A stretch of DNA of 24,839 bases from Chloroflexota bacterium (GTDB lineage: Bacteria; Chloroflexota; Anaerolineae; Aggregatilineales; Phototrophicaceae): positions 1 through 24,839 of the forward strand of contig QGUR01000019.1 in assembly GCA_003242205.1 (NCBI GenBank). The letters run 5' to 3'. A model generated the notes under the pieces. That model made no database searches. It saw only the letters and a list, made by a program, of their open reading frames with translations, and was not told the DNA's origin. Shown here in pieces: positions 15,058 through 22,202 of this stretch. The position numbers and the translations under genes are program-made. Numbering within the stretch: the first letter of the stretch is position 1; each line of letters opens with the position of its first letter.

Positions 15058-16278
15058 TTATGAACCGGCTTCCTCGTCTGCGACTTCCGTGGCTTCTGCC
15101 TCAGCTTCGTCGCCGCGCGGAATGGGCCGCAGTTCGATGGTTCCGACGAATACAGGCTGGCCGTCCTCGATAGTCTGGATGGTGCCGAATGGATAGGCCT
15201 GGTTATGGTCGTCGAATTCGATATGGCCAATCGGCGTGTCGATGGAGAGCGCCTTCAGTTCCTGGCGAATGGTCTCCGGGGTGGCTTCTCCGTGGTTCAG
15301 AATGGCGTTGCGGATGGCTTCAGCGATCACGTAGCGCGTCGTGTAGTACGACATCCCGCGGTGGGGCGAGTTGGGCGTGCCAAAACGCTCCAGGAAGCGC
15401 TGGTCGTGTTCGGGATCGAGGCCGGCAGCCCAGAACGAAAATTCGAGCACGCCTTCACTGATGGTCGGGTCGTCCGCGGTGTATTCCAGGAAGAGCGGGG
15501 AAGTGAGCGTGCCGCGCGAGTAGATGGTCGCGTCGATGCCGACTTCGCGCAGTTGGCGCATGAAGGTCGAACCGTCGCGCTCGGTCATGACGACCAGCAG
15601 CGCGTCGGGGCGGCTGGCGCGAATACGCGTTAGCGCGGAGCGATAATCGGCAGTGCCAAGGTCAAAGTAGTCCTCGCTCACGATTTCGACGCCGTGCTCC
15701 TGCAGCAACGGAATGTAGGACGCGAGCGCGCCACGCCCGAAGTCGGTGTTTTCCGCCACCAGAGCGATGCGCTCCGTGCCTTCCGCAATGCGCTCGGCGA
15801 AGGCGTACGCCATGATCAGGTCGTCGGGATTCACGCGGAACTGCCAGATGTTGCCGCCGACGCCCATGCCCTCGTAAATGCTCGGACTGGTCGATGTGGC
15901 GGACACTGCAGGCACACCGCCTTCAGCGATAATTGGCTGCGCGGCAACCGTCGCCGAGCTGCACCCGCCGCCGAGGATGACATGAACCTGCTCGATTTCG
16001 ATCAACTGGCGAACCGCGTTGACCGCGTCGGTGGGATTGCATTTGTTATCGACCACCACCAGCTCCAGCGGATGCCCTTCGATTTCGCCGCCCAGGTCTT
16101 CAATCGCCAGGGTGGCGCCATACTGAAAACCTTCGCCCAGAAAGGCAATCGGCCCGGTCATCGGCGCGTAAAGACCGATCTTGATCGGCTCCGCATCCTG
16201 CGCGCTGACCGGCGCGACCAGCGTCAGGGCGCACAAGGCCATGACGGCGAGGGACAGGCGGAAAATGCGACGTTTCAT
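15058..16278 (-). CDS. livJ: Periplasmic-type substrate-binding protein of the Liv transporter
   Basis: 406 residues, peripla_BP_6 (Leu/Ile/Val-binding-protein) family. A Sec signal peptide (residues 1-26, charged MKRR start, hydrophobic core, VSA|Q cleavage) has no lipobox: Cys16 is preceded by Leu. The mature protein begins DAEPIKIGLYAPMTGP, the classic family start, followed by GATLAIEDLGGEIEG and VVVDNKCNPTDAVNAVRQLIE. The C-terminus is an unusual acidic Glu/Ala tail of about 18 residues. The ATG at 16276-16278 follows GGAGG. As first gene of the operon it sets ligand specificity; this family also binds amides, urea, aromatic acids and other compounds, so the ligand need not be a branched-chain amino acid. 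Confidence 0.9.
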   Translation of the reverse strand: MKRRIFRLSLAVMALCALTLVAPVSAQDAEPIKIGLYAPMTGPIAFLGEGFQYGATLAIEDLGGEIEGHPLELVVVDNKCNPTDAVNAVRQLIEIEQVHVILGGGCSSATVAAQPIIAEGGVPAVSATSTSPSIYEGMGVGGNIWQFRVNPDDLIMAYAFAERIAEGTERIALVAENTDFGRGALASYIPLLQEHGVEIVSEDYFDLGTADYRSALTRIRASRPDALLVVMTERDGSTFMRQLREVGIDATIYSRGTLTSPLFLEYTADDPTISEGVLEFSFWAAGLDPEHDQRFLERFGTPNSPHRGMSYYTTRYVIAEAIRNAILNHGEATPETIRQELKALSIDTPIGHIEFDDHNQAYPFGTIQTIEDGQPVFVGTIELRPIPRGDEAEAEATEVADEEAGS

Positions 16279-16317
16279 GAACAGCCTCCACAAATAAAGA
16301 ACTAAGGCGGGTAAGGG

Positions 16318-16344
16318 TGTTTCAAAAAGTGAAACAGCGTTTCA
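16318..16344. promoter_or_regulatory. IclR-type operator, two overlapping dyads
   Basis: Three GTTTCA-type half-sites overlap: TGTTTCA-AAAAG-TGAAACA (16318-16336) and TGAAAC-AGC-GTTTCA (16330-16344), both perfect. The second strongly resembles the consensus I recall for KdgR, an IclR-family regulator (TGAAACA / TGTTTCA dyad). It sits about 10-25 bp downstream of the predicted livJ start site, fitting repression by roadblock, and the IclR gene is next door. Confidence 0.65.
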
Positions 16345-16361
16345 TCTATCGCCGTTATAAC

Positions 16362-16389
16362 ATTGTACCGTCTCGCTGACATTCGACAA
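16362..16389 (-). promoter_or_regulatory. Promoter of the livJ operon
   Basis: On the minus strand TTGTCG (16384-16389), a 16-bp spacer and TACAAT (16362-16367) form a plausible sigma70-type promoter. The start site would be near 16355, leaving a leader of about 75 nt that contains the IclR-type operator. Confidence 0.5.
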
Positions 16390-16429
16390 CTTTTTCAAAG
16401 TTTTCCGTGTTTTGTTTGTGCAAAAGGTG

Positions 16430-17233
16430 CTACGGCTGGTGTGATCGGGCGTCGCCCTGAACGTACATCGAGATGTTATCGGCGATTTCTCTGACCAGTG
16501 GGATCAGATTGTCGACATTGACCTGCAGATTGGGTATCAGGTTGCGCGGATAAGCGAGGCTGACGCCTGCAACAACCTCCTGCCGGCGGTTGAAAACGGG
16601 CGCGGCGACTGCGCCAATGTCGTGAAAGTGCTCGCCGTGGTTGACCGCATAACCCGTCCGGCGAATTTCATGTATCTGCGCCCACAATGTTTCAGGGTCG
16701 GTAATGGTTGTCTCGGTATAGGCGCGAAACAGCCGGGAGTTGATGAAGGCATTGATAAAGCTATCGCTTTGATACGCGAGCAGGATTTTGCCCAGCGCGG
16801 TGGAATGCAAGCCTGTCGACCCGCCCGGTTCCACCATCACTTTGATGCGCCCGCGACCATCGAGCACGGCCAGATACACAACCTGATAGCCGTTTAGCGT
16901 GCCCAGATAAAAGTTGTAGTCAAAGCGGTCGGAATAGCTCTCGAACACTTTTCGGGCATAATGCGGCAGCGGATTGTGATGCATGTACAAATTGGCCAGC
17001 TTGATGACTGCGGGGCCGAGCGCATAGCGCTGCGTCTCCGGGTCGCGTTCCAGAAAACCCGCGCCTGCCAGCGTCGTCACCAGCCGGGCAACCGTTGCCG
17101 GGTTCATGTCCAGTTCGCGGGCCAGCTCGCGAATGCCCCACGAGGTTCGAGTTGGGCTGAAGGCATTTAGTATGCGCAACCCTTTGGCCAGCGTCTGGCT
17201 GGGTAGCATTTCAATTACAGGCGGTTGTTCCAT
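16430..17233 (-). CDS. IclR-family transcriptional regulator
   Basis: 267 residues. The N-terminal winged helix (about 12-75) contains WGIRELARELDMNPATVARLVTTL as helix-turn-helix and wing text ERDPETQRYALGPAV; the C-terminal effector domain (about 80-260) has GGSTGLHSTALGKILLA and DIGAVAAPVFN, both standard IclR landmarks. It binds DNA as a dimer or tetramer and responds to a small metabolite. Upstream of the livJ operon on the same strand and divergent from an SDR gene, it probably controls both; the dyad at 16318-16344 supports this. The ATG at 17231-17233 has GAGGAG just upstream; the in-frame TTG at 17266 lies before that site and is rejected. Confidence 0.92.
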   Translation of the reverse strand: MEQPPVIEMLPSQTLAKGLRILNAFSPTRTSWGIRELARELDMNPATVARLVTTLAGAGFLERDPETQRYALGPAVIKLANLYMHHNPLPHYARKVFESYSDRFDYNFYLGTLNGYQVVYLAVLDGRGRIKVMVEPGGSTGLHSTALGKILLAYQSDSFINAFINSRLFRAYTETTITDPETLWAQIHEIRRTGYAVNHGEHFHDIGAVAAPVFNRRQEVVAGVSLAYPRNLIPNLQVNVDNLIPLVREIADNISMYVQGDARSHQP

Positions 17234-17255
17234 GACTCCTCGTTTGCGTAAAGCG

Positions 17256-17270
17256 TTGATGCTCAATCAA
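17256..17270. promoter_or_regulatory. Dyad TTGAT-GCTCA-ATCAA in the iclR/SDR gap
   Basis: A perfect 5-bp inverted repeat with 5-bp spacer in the 134-bp divergent gap, near the likely regulator promoter (TTGCTG, 16 bp, TATGCT on the minus strand, centred near 17290). It does not match the TGAAAC half-site at livJ, so it may be unrelated or belong to another factor. Confidence 0.25.
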
Positions 17271-17367
17271 TATTTCAAGCATAGCAGAGCGTTTCTTGGC
17301 AGCAAAAATTCACCCCGCTGTTTGGCGCAGGTGGTGAGCCGGTAGGCGTTAGAGGAGGGAGCGTCGG

Positions 17368-18141
17368 ATGGATCTGTTTCGACTGGATGACCGTATCGCG
17401 CTGATCACGGGCGGCAGCCGTGGGATCGGGCTGGCGATTGCCCACGCCTACGCCAGAGCGGGCGCGCATGTCATCATCACGGCCCGGGGCGCGGATGCGC
17501 TTGAAGCTGCCGCCCGGTCAATTCGGACCGAGAGCGGCTCCGCCGAGGCGCGCGTCCTCGACGTCGCCGATATTGAGGCCGGGCAGGCATTGGTTGAAGC
17601 CATCGTCCAGGAGCACGGACGCCTCGACATTCTGGTGAATAACGCCGGTATGAACATTCGCGAACCGGCGGTTGACGTTCAGCCCGATCATCTGGAACGC
17701 ATCCTGAATGTCAATTTGCGCGGCGCGTTCTTTCTGAGCCAGGCCGCCGGCCGGATCATGCTGGCACAGCGACGTGGCAAAGTGATCAACATCGCCTCGC
17801 TCAGTTCGTTCATCGGATTATCCCGGCTGGCGGCCTATGCCATGAGCAAGGGCGCATTGTTGCAGATGACGCGCGTGCTTTCGACCGAATGGGCGGCGTA
17901 TAACGTTCAGGTAAACGCCATCGCTCCGGGCTTTATCGTGACCGACCTCAACCGGAAGCTGTGGGAAAACGAAGCTGTGCGTAACTGGGTGCTCGGCAAC
18001 ACGCCTGCCGGACGTCTGGGCAGCGCGGATGATATTGCCGGCGCGGCCATCTTTCTGGCTTCCAGAGCCTCCGACTATGTGACCGGGCAGGTGATCATCG
18101 TCGATGGCGGGTTGCTGGGTGGCGGGCCGTGGCCGCTGTGA
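17368..18141 (+). CDS. Short-chain dehydrogenase/reductase (SDR)
   Basis: 257-residue classical SDR. The cofactor loop is TGGSRGIG (14-21), then NNAG (91-94), Asn115 in NVN, and catalytic Ser144, Tyr157 and Lys161 (Y-A-M-S-K). The NAIAPGFIVTDLN and GQVIIVDGG segments are standard. The family reduces or oxidises alcohols and ketones with NAD(P); the layout is close to gluconate 5-dehydrogenase or 3-oxoacyl reductase types, but the substrate is not certain. A strong GAGGAGGG site precedes the ATG. Divergence from the IclR gene suggests it belongs to the same catabolic response as the liv operon. Confidence 0.9.
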   Translation: MDLFRLDDRIALITGGSRGIGLAIAHAYARAGAHVIITARGADALEAAARSIRTESGSAEARVLDVADIEAGQALVEAIVQEHGRLDILVNNAGMNIREPAVDVQPDHLERILNVNLRGAFFLSQAAGRIMLAQRRGKVINIASLSSFIGLSRLAAYAMSKGALLQMTRVLSTEWAAYNVQVNAIAPGFIVTDLNRKLWENEAVRNWVLGNTPAGRLGSADDIAGAAIFLASRASDYVTGQVIIVDGGLLGGGPWPL

Positions 18142-18154
18142 GCGCCTCTATCAT

Positions 18155-18183
18155 TTGACTGCTTTAGAACATTTGTGCAAAAT
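18155..18183 (+). promoter_or_regulatory. Promoter of the winged-helix gene
   Basis: TTGACT (18155-18160), exactly 17 bp, then CAAAAT (18178-18183). It lies 14 bp after the SDR stop and 36 bp before the next ATG, so the winged-helix gene probably has its own transcript. Confidence 0.5.
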
Positions 18184-18219
18184 CTGGCTGCTGTGCTGGA
18201 TTGTTCCGAGGAGGCGCGT

Positions 18220-19344
18220 ATGACTTCACTGTCATGGAACCAGATTCATGCCTGGCGGCTGGAGCGGCATTTTCTTTCCAAGCGGGCGCGGCGGGAAACG
18301 CTGCTGGACGTGGTTTCGCGGCTGGTCGGCGTCCACGCACAGGTGATGTCCGCGGCGGAACTATCTTTGTGGGCGAGGATTGAGGATCTCCGTCAGCAGG
18401 ACGTTGGAAACGCGCTCTGGGAAAAGCGGTTACTGGCGAAAACATGGGCCATGCGCGGCACGCTGCATCTGCTGACAGCGCGCGACTTTCCGCTGGTCGT
18501 CAGGGCGCTTGGAAACAGCGTCGCCAACTTTTACCGCCGTGGAAGCTGGCTGAAGTTTAACAACCTCAGCCTGCAAGAGCTTGAAACGCTGGTGACAGGC
18601 GTGCGCGATAGGCTATCCGATGAGCCGGTCACGCGGGAGCAACTCGCCAGCAGATTGGCCGAACACGTGGGCCAGCCACACCTGCGCGACCGGCTTCTGT
18701 CCGGTTGGGGAGTGCTGCTCAAGCCGGCTTCTCATGCTGGCTATCTCGCGTTTGGGCCGAACCGGGGGCAAAACGTAACGTTTGTGCGTCCCGATCTCTG
18801 GCTGGGCGAATGGCAGGAGGTCGATCCGGACGAGGCGCTCGAAGAAGTTGTGCGGCGCTATCTCAACACCTATGGCCCGGCCACCACGGACGAATTTGGC
18901 CGCTGGTGGGGTATTGATGTGTCTAAGGCAAAGCGCCTGTTTACCCGCCTTGGGGATGATCTGGTTCAGGTTGACGTCGAAGGCTGGCGGGGATGGATGC
19001 TGGCATCTTCGATAGACGCCATCAGGGCGATGCCCGAACCGGACGTTGTTCGCCTGCTGCCGCATTTCGATGTCTATGTGGTGGCGCTGGGGCGGCAAAG
19101 CGATGTGCTGGTTCCTGCTGGCCATCGGGCGCGTATCTACCGCAATCAGGGTTGGATTTCGCCTGTTGTCCTCGTCGATGGTCGCATGGTCGGGGTGTGG
19201 GAATATGAAAAACGCCGCGGGAAGGTCGCGGTGACGGTCGATCTGTTCGAGCCGGCGGATGACCGCATTCGCGCCGGCATTCAGGCCGAAGCCGAACGCC
19301 TGGGCCGCTTCCTCGAATTGGAGCCTGTAGTCGCGTATGCCTGA
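18220..19344 (+). CDS. Winged-helix DNA-binding protein, HTH_42 / AlkZ-like
   Basis: 374 residues matching the HTH_42 (AlkZ/YcaQ) superfamily in length and landmarks: an N-terminal RLVGVHAQVMSAAELSLWARIED segment, KTWAMRGTLHLLTARDFPLV, a GYLAFGPNRGQNVTFVRPDLWL region, then RRYLNTYGPATTDEFGRWWGI and a C-terminal LLPHFDVYVVALGR and VLVDGRMVGVWEYEKRRGKV beta domain. Members such as AlkZ unhook DNA interstrand crosslinks, using a Gln-x-Gln motif; the corresponding spot here appears to read H-A-Q. Glycosylase activity is thus uncertain. The ATG at 18220 has GAGGAGG at good spacing; the open frame before it is rejected. Confidence 0.8.
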   Translation: MTSLSWNQIHAWRLERHFLSKRARRETLLDVVSRLVGVHAQVMSAAELSLWARIEDLRQQDVGNALWEKRLLAKTWAMRGTLHLLTARDFPLVVRALGNSVANFYRRGSWLKFNNLSLQELETLVTGVRDRLSDEPVTREQLASRLAEHVGQPHLRDRLLSGWGVLLKPASHAGYLAFGPNRGQNVTFVRPDLWLGEWQEVDPDEALEEVVRRYLNTYGPATTDEFGRWWGIDVSKAKRLFTRLGDDLVQVDVEGWRGWMLASSIDAIRAMPEPDVVRLLPHFDVYVVALGRQSDVLVPAGHRARIYRNQGWISPVVLVDGRMVGVWEYEKRRGKVAVTVDLFEPADDRIRAGIQAEAERLGRFLELEPVVAYA

Positions 19345-19424
19345 AAGTAACAAGCGCTGGCCCTCTTCACCGTTTTGTTTTGAAACCCGCCATCCATCCG
19401 GCTGGTATTCTCCGGCTGAAAGCG

Positions 19425-19438
19425 GTATAGACTTATAC
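19425..19438. promoter_or_regulatory. Dyad GTATA-GACT-TATAC upstream of the sulfatase
   Basis: A perfect 5-bp inverted repeat, 47 bp before the sulfatase ATG in the 141-bp gap. Position and AT content fit a promoter or operator element; no convincing -35 box could be paired with it. Confidence 0.25.
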
Positions 19439-19485
19439 GCCGGACAGGAATGTGCGTGTCCGGCTCGCACACAGAGGGTGTCGCC

Positions 19486-20961
19486 ATGAAAGCCATCATG
19501 GTCATGTTCGACTCGCTGAACCGGCATATGTTGCCGCCCTATGGCTGCGACTGGGTTCACGCGCCGAACTTTGCGCGGCTGGCCGAGCGTACCGTTACGT
19601 TCGACCGGTGTTATATCGGCAGTATGCCGTGTATTCCGGCGCGGCGCGAGCTGCATACGGGCCGCTACAACTTCCTGCATCGCAGTTGGGGGCCGCTGGA
19701 GCCGTTCGACGATTCGATGCCGGAAATCCTCAAAAACAACGGCGTTTACACGCACCTGACGACCGACCACCAGCATTATTTTGAAGACGGTGGCGCGACG
19801 TATCACACGCGCTACAGTTCGTGGGAGTTCTCGCGCGGGCAGGAAGGCGACCCGTGGAAAGGGCAGGTGCGCGACCCGGAAATCCCCGAATCACTGACGA
19901 CTCCCCGGCCCCGGCTGTGGCGTCAGGACTGGGTGAACCGCCAGTACCTGCGGGAAGAAGAATGCATGCCGCAGGCGGTCACGTTCCGGCGCGGGCTGGA
20001 GTTCATTCGCAAAAATCACCGGGAAGATAACTGGTTTTTGCAAATAGAGACGTTTGACCCGCACGAGCCGTTCTACACGCAGCAGGCATACAAGGACCTC
20101 TATCCGCACGATTATCCCGGCCCGCATTTCGACTGGCCGAATTACGACGATGTGCGCGAGACCCCAGAGCAGGTGCAGCATTTGCGCTATGAATACGCCG
20201 CGCTGGTCAGTATGTGCGACCATTATCTGGGCCGCGTGCTCGACATCATGGACGAATTGAACCTGTGGGACGACACGCTGCTGATCGTGAACACGGATCA
20301 TGGCTTCATGCTGGGCGAGCGCGGTTGGTGGGCCAAACTGATCCGCCCGTTTTACAACGAGATCGCGCACATGCCGCTTTTCATCTGGGACCCGCGCTGC
20401 CGCCGCCGCAACGAACGCTGCGACGCGCTGGTGCAGACGATTGATCTGCCCGCCACGTTGCTGGAATTCTTTGGCATCGAACGCCCGCCGGATATGCAGG
20501 GTGTGCCGCTGGCCGATACGATCGCCAACAACACGCCGGTTCGGGAGGCGGCGTTGTTCGGCAACCATGGCAGCCATGTTTACGTGACGGATGGCCGGTA
20601 TGTTTACATGCGCGCGCCGGTCAATCCCGATAACGGCCCGATTAACGAGTACACGTTGATGCCAATGCACATGCGCGAATTGTTCTCGCCGGATGAACTG
20701 CGCGCCGCGTCTCTGGTTCCGCCGTTCAGCTTCACCAAGGGCTGCCCGCTGCTACGTATTCCCGGCGGCGGCATCGACCATCACTATAACGCTTACGAAA
20801 TCGGCCATCTGTTGTTCGATCTCGAAACCGACCCGCAGCAGCAATCGCCGATCAACGATCCGGCAGTCGAAGCGCGCATGATCGAACATATGGTGCGCCT
20901 GATGCGCCTGAACGATGCGCCGCCTGAGCAGTACGTGCGGCTGGGGCTGGAAGCTCAGTGA
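19486..20961 (+). CDS. Sulfatase-superfamily hydrolase (formylglycine type)
   Basis: 491 residues of the alkaline-phosphatase-like sulfatase superfamily. Cys49 in CIPAR with RRELHTGR following is the C-x-P-x-R motif that anaerobic- or FGE-type maturases convert to formylglycine. Metal-site residues are Asp9 (MFDSLNR) and the pair Asp271-His272 (NTDHGFMLGE). A single N-terminal Asp plus a D-H pair resembles phosphonate monoester hydrolases, whereas classical arylsulfatases have two N-terminal Asp and a D-N pair; both activities remain possible. No signal peptide, so cytosolic. No maturase is in the window. The ATG at 19486 has GAGGG 8 bp upstream; an earlier in-frame ATG at 19450 lacks such a site. 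Confidence 0.85.
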   Translation: MKAIMVMFDSLNRHMLPPYGCDWVHAPNFARLAERTVTFDRCYIGSMPCIPARRELHTGRYNFLHRSWGPLEPFDDSMPEILKNNGVYTHLTTDHQHYFEDGGATYHTRYSSWEFSRGQEGDPWKGQVRDPEIPESLTTPRPRLWRQDWVNRQYLREEECMPQAVTFRRGLEFIRKNHREDNWFLQIETFDPHEPFYTQQAYKDLYPHDYPGPHFDWPNYDDVRETPEQVQHLRYEYAALVSMCDHYLGRVLDIMDELNLWDDTLLIVNTDHGFMLGERGWWAKLIRPFYNEIAHMPLFIWDPRCRRRNERCDALVQTIDLPATLLEFFGIERPPDMQGVPLADTIANNTPVREAALFGNHGSHVYVTDGRYVYMRAPVNPDNGPINEYTLMPMHMRELFSPDELRAASLVPPFSFTKGCPLLRIPGGGIDHHYNAYEIGHLLFDLETDPQQQSPINDPAVEARMIEHMVRLMRLNDAPPEQYVRLGLEAQ

Positions 20962-20969
20962 CCTGAACC

Positions 20970-20995
20970 GCCGTTGCAAGCCATGACGGCCTTTT
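20970..20995 (+). terminator. Weak intrinsic terminator after the sulfatase
   Basis: GCCGT (20970-20974) and ACGGC (20986-20990) form a 5-bp stem with an 11-nt loop, followed by CTTTT. It lies 9 bp after the stop, between convergent genes. The stem is short, so the call is tentative. Confidence 0.4.
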
Positions 20996-21028
20996 CATCA
21001 TCGTCAGCGACGAACGGGACTTTTGCTG

Positions 21029-22039
21029 TTAGTCCTGTTCGCTTTGTTTCGAGATGGCGCGGCGCGGGAGGGTAGCCCGAATGTTGGCGAGAACCTCGTC
21101 CGTGAGCGTCGTTCCGGCGGCTTGCAGCGCCAGAAACAGCGCGCCGACTACCGGCGCGAAGGCCGCTTCATGCACGCGACTCGCCGGAGAGCGGCGTTCA
21201 ATGGCGCGTGCGAACGGTTCGGAGATAAATCTTCCTGATTGAAACACGCCGCCGGTGGTGTAAACGTCCAGCCCGGCGTCGATCTGGCCCAGCCGCTCGA
21301 TCACGGTAAGCGCCAAATGCGCGAGGTCGGCGGCGGCATTGGCCAGCAGGGTCGTGGCAACGGCATCGCCCCGACTGGCCGCTGCTGCGACAACCCGGCA
21401 TAGACTCGCGATTTGCGTCCGGTCGATGGCAGACCGGTAAATGGCGGCGTGCAGCTCTTTCAGCGAAGTCAGGCCGAAATGCTGCGGAACCAGCTCGCTT
21501 AGCAACGTCGGTGCGCCTCGACCATCCGCCGCCTGCGTGATGGCGCGCAGGGCGTTGATGCCGATGTCGTGGCCGCTGCCCTCGTCGCCCATGATATAGC
21601 CCCAGCCGCCCGCCAGCGCTTCACGCCCATCCGTTAATCGCCCGTAGGCGACTGCGCCGGTTCCTGCGATCACGACCACACCGGGCCGTGCCACACTCGC
21701 GCCCGCCAGCGCCGTGACCGAATCGTGGTAGGAATGGACGGAGGCGTGGGGCAGGAGTTCCTGAACAAGCGCCTGCGCCTGTTCCATCGCGCCTGTCATG
21801 CCGAGAACGGCGTGTGTGATCTGCTCTGGCGTTTGTCCGGCTGCTTCCAGCGCTGCGAGGGTCGAATCGGTCATGGCGCGGCGCAGCCGTTCCGGCCCAC
21901 CGGGTTCGTGGTAGTGATTGGCCGGTCCGCCCGGCCCTGCGCCGAGGATCTGGCCATCTGTCGTTGCCACGAGCGCCAGACTGCTGGACTGGCCGCCATC
22001 GACGGCGAGGACCAGCGGAGGATGAGAAGTCGTCGCCAT
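21029..22039 (-). CDS. BadF/BadG-type ATPase, N-acetylglucosamine-kinase-like sugar kinase
   Basis: 336 residues of the ASKHA fold. Phosphate-1 motif VDGGQSSSLAL (residues 13-23), phosphate-2 region VVVIAGTGAVAYG, and GWGYIMGDEGSGHDIG, the hallmark of the BadF/BadG/BcrA ATPase family to which GlcNAc and glucosamine kinases belong. A late TTGGVFQSG adenosine loop completes the core. At this length, without an iron-sulfur motif, a sugar kinase (probably for an amino sugar) is far likelier than a CoA-reductase activator. The ATG at 22037-22039 follows GGAAG. Divergent from the ceramidase-like gene and convergent with the sulfatase, so the three probably serve one catabolic theme. Confidence 0.82.
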   Translation of the reverse strand: MATTSHPPLVLAVDGGQSSSLALVATTDGQILGAGPGGPANHYHEPGGPERLRRAMTDSTLAALEAAGQTPEQITHAVLGMTGAMEQAQALVQELLPHASVHSYHDSVTALAGASVARPGVVVIAGTGAVAYGRLTDGREALAGGWGYIMGDEGSGHDIGINALRAITQAADGRGAPTLLSELVPQHFGLTSLKELHAAIYRSAIDRTQIASLCRVVAAAASRGDAVATTLLANAAADLAHLALTVIERLGQIDAGLDVYTTGGVFQSGRFISEPFARAIERRSPASRVHEAAFAPVVGALFLALQAAGTTLTDEVLANIRATLPRRAISKQSEQD

Positions 22040-22078
22040 GACTTTTGCTTCCGTATTGTGTGAGGCAATGCGCTTGCA

Positions 22079-22115
22079 GTGGTTTGAGTTTACCAATCAG
22101 AAGGGGTAAAACCAC
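22079..22115. promoter_or_regulatory. Nested inverted repeat over the ceramidase-like promoter
   Basis: Outer arms GTGGTTT (22079-22085) and AAACCAC (22109-22115), inner arms TTTACC (22089-22094) and GGTAAA (22105-22110). A promoter-like TTGAGT (22084-22089), 17 bp, TAAAAC (22107-22112) on the plus strand lies entirely inside it. An adjacent smaller dyad, ACCGG-CGATAT-CCGGT, spans 22114-22129. This looks like an operator controlling the divergent kinase and ceramidase-like genes. Confidence 0.45.
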
Positions 22116-22202
22116 CGGCGATATCCGGTCACAAACGTTGCTCGCCGAGCGGCGCACGGCATGAGTCTAGTGCGCGGGCAGGGCGTGTCAAGCGGGGGCC
22201 AT

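Noticed and set aside
16100..16278. Binding protein as a lipoprotein through Cys16
   Set aside because: The residue before Cys16 is Leu, which does not fit a lipobox, and a good VSA|Q signal peptidase I site follows.
18613..19806. 397-codon minus-strand open frame opposite the winged-helix gene and sulfatase
   Set aside because: Spans two good genes and their gap on the other strand; no coherent domain.
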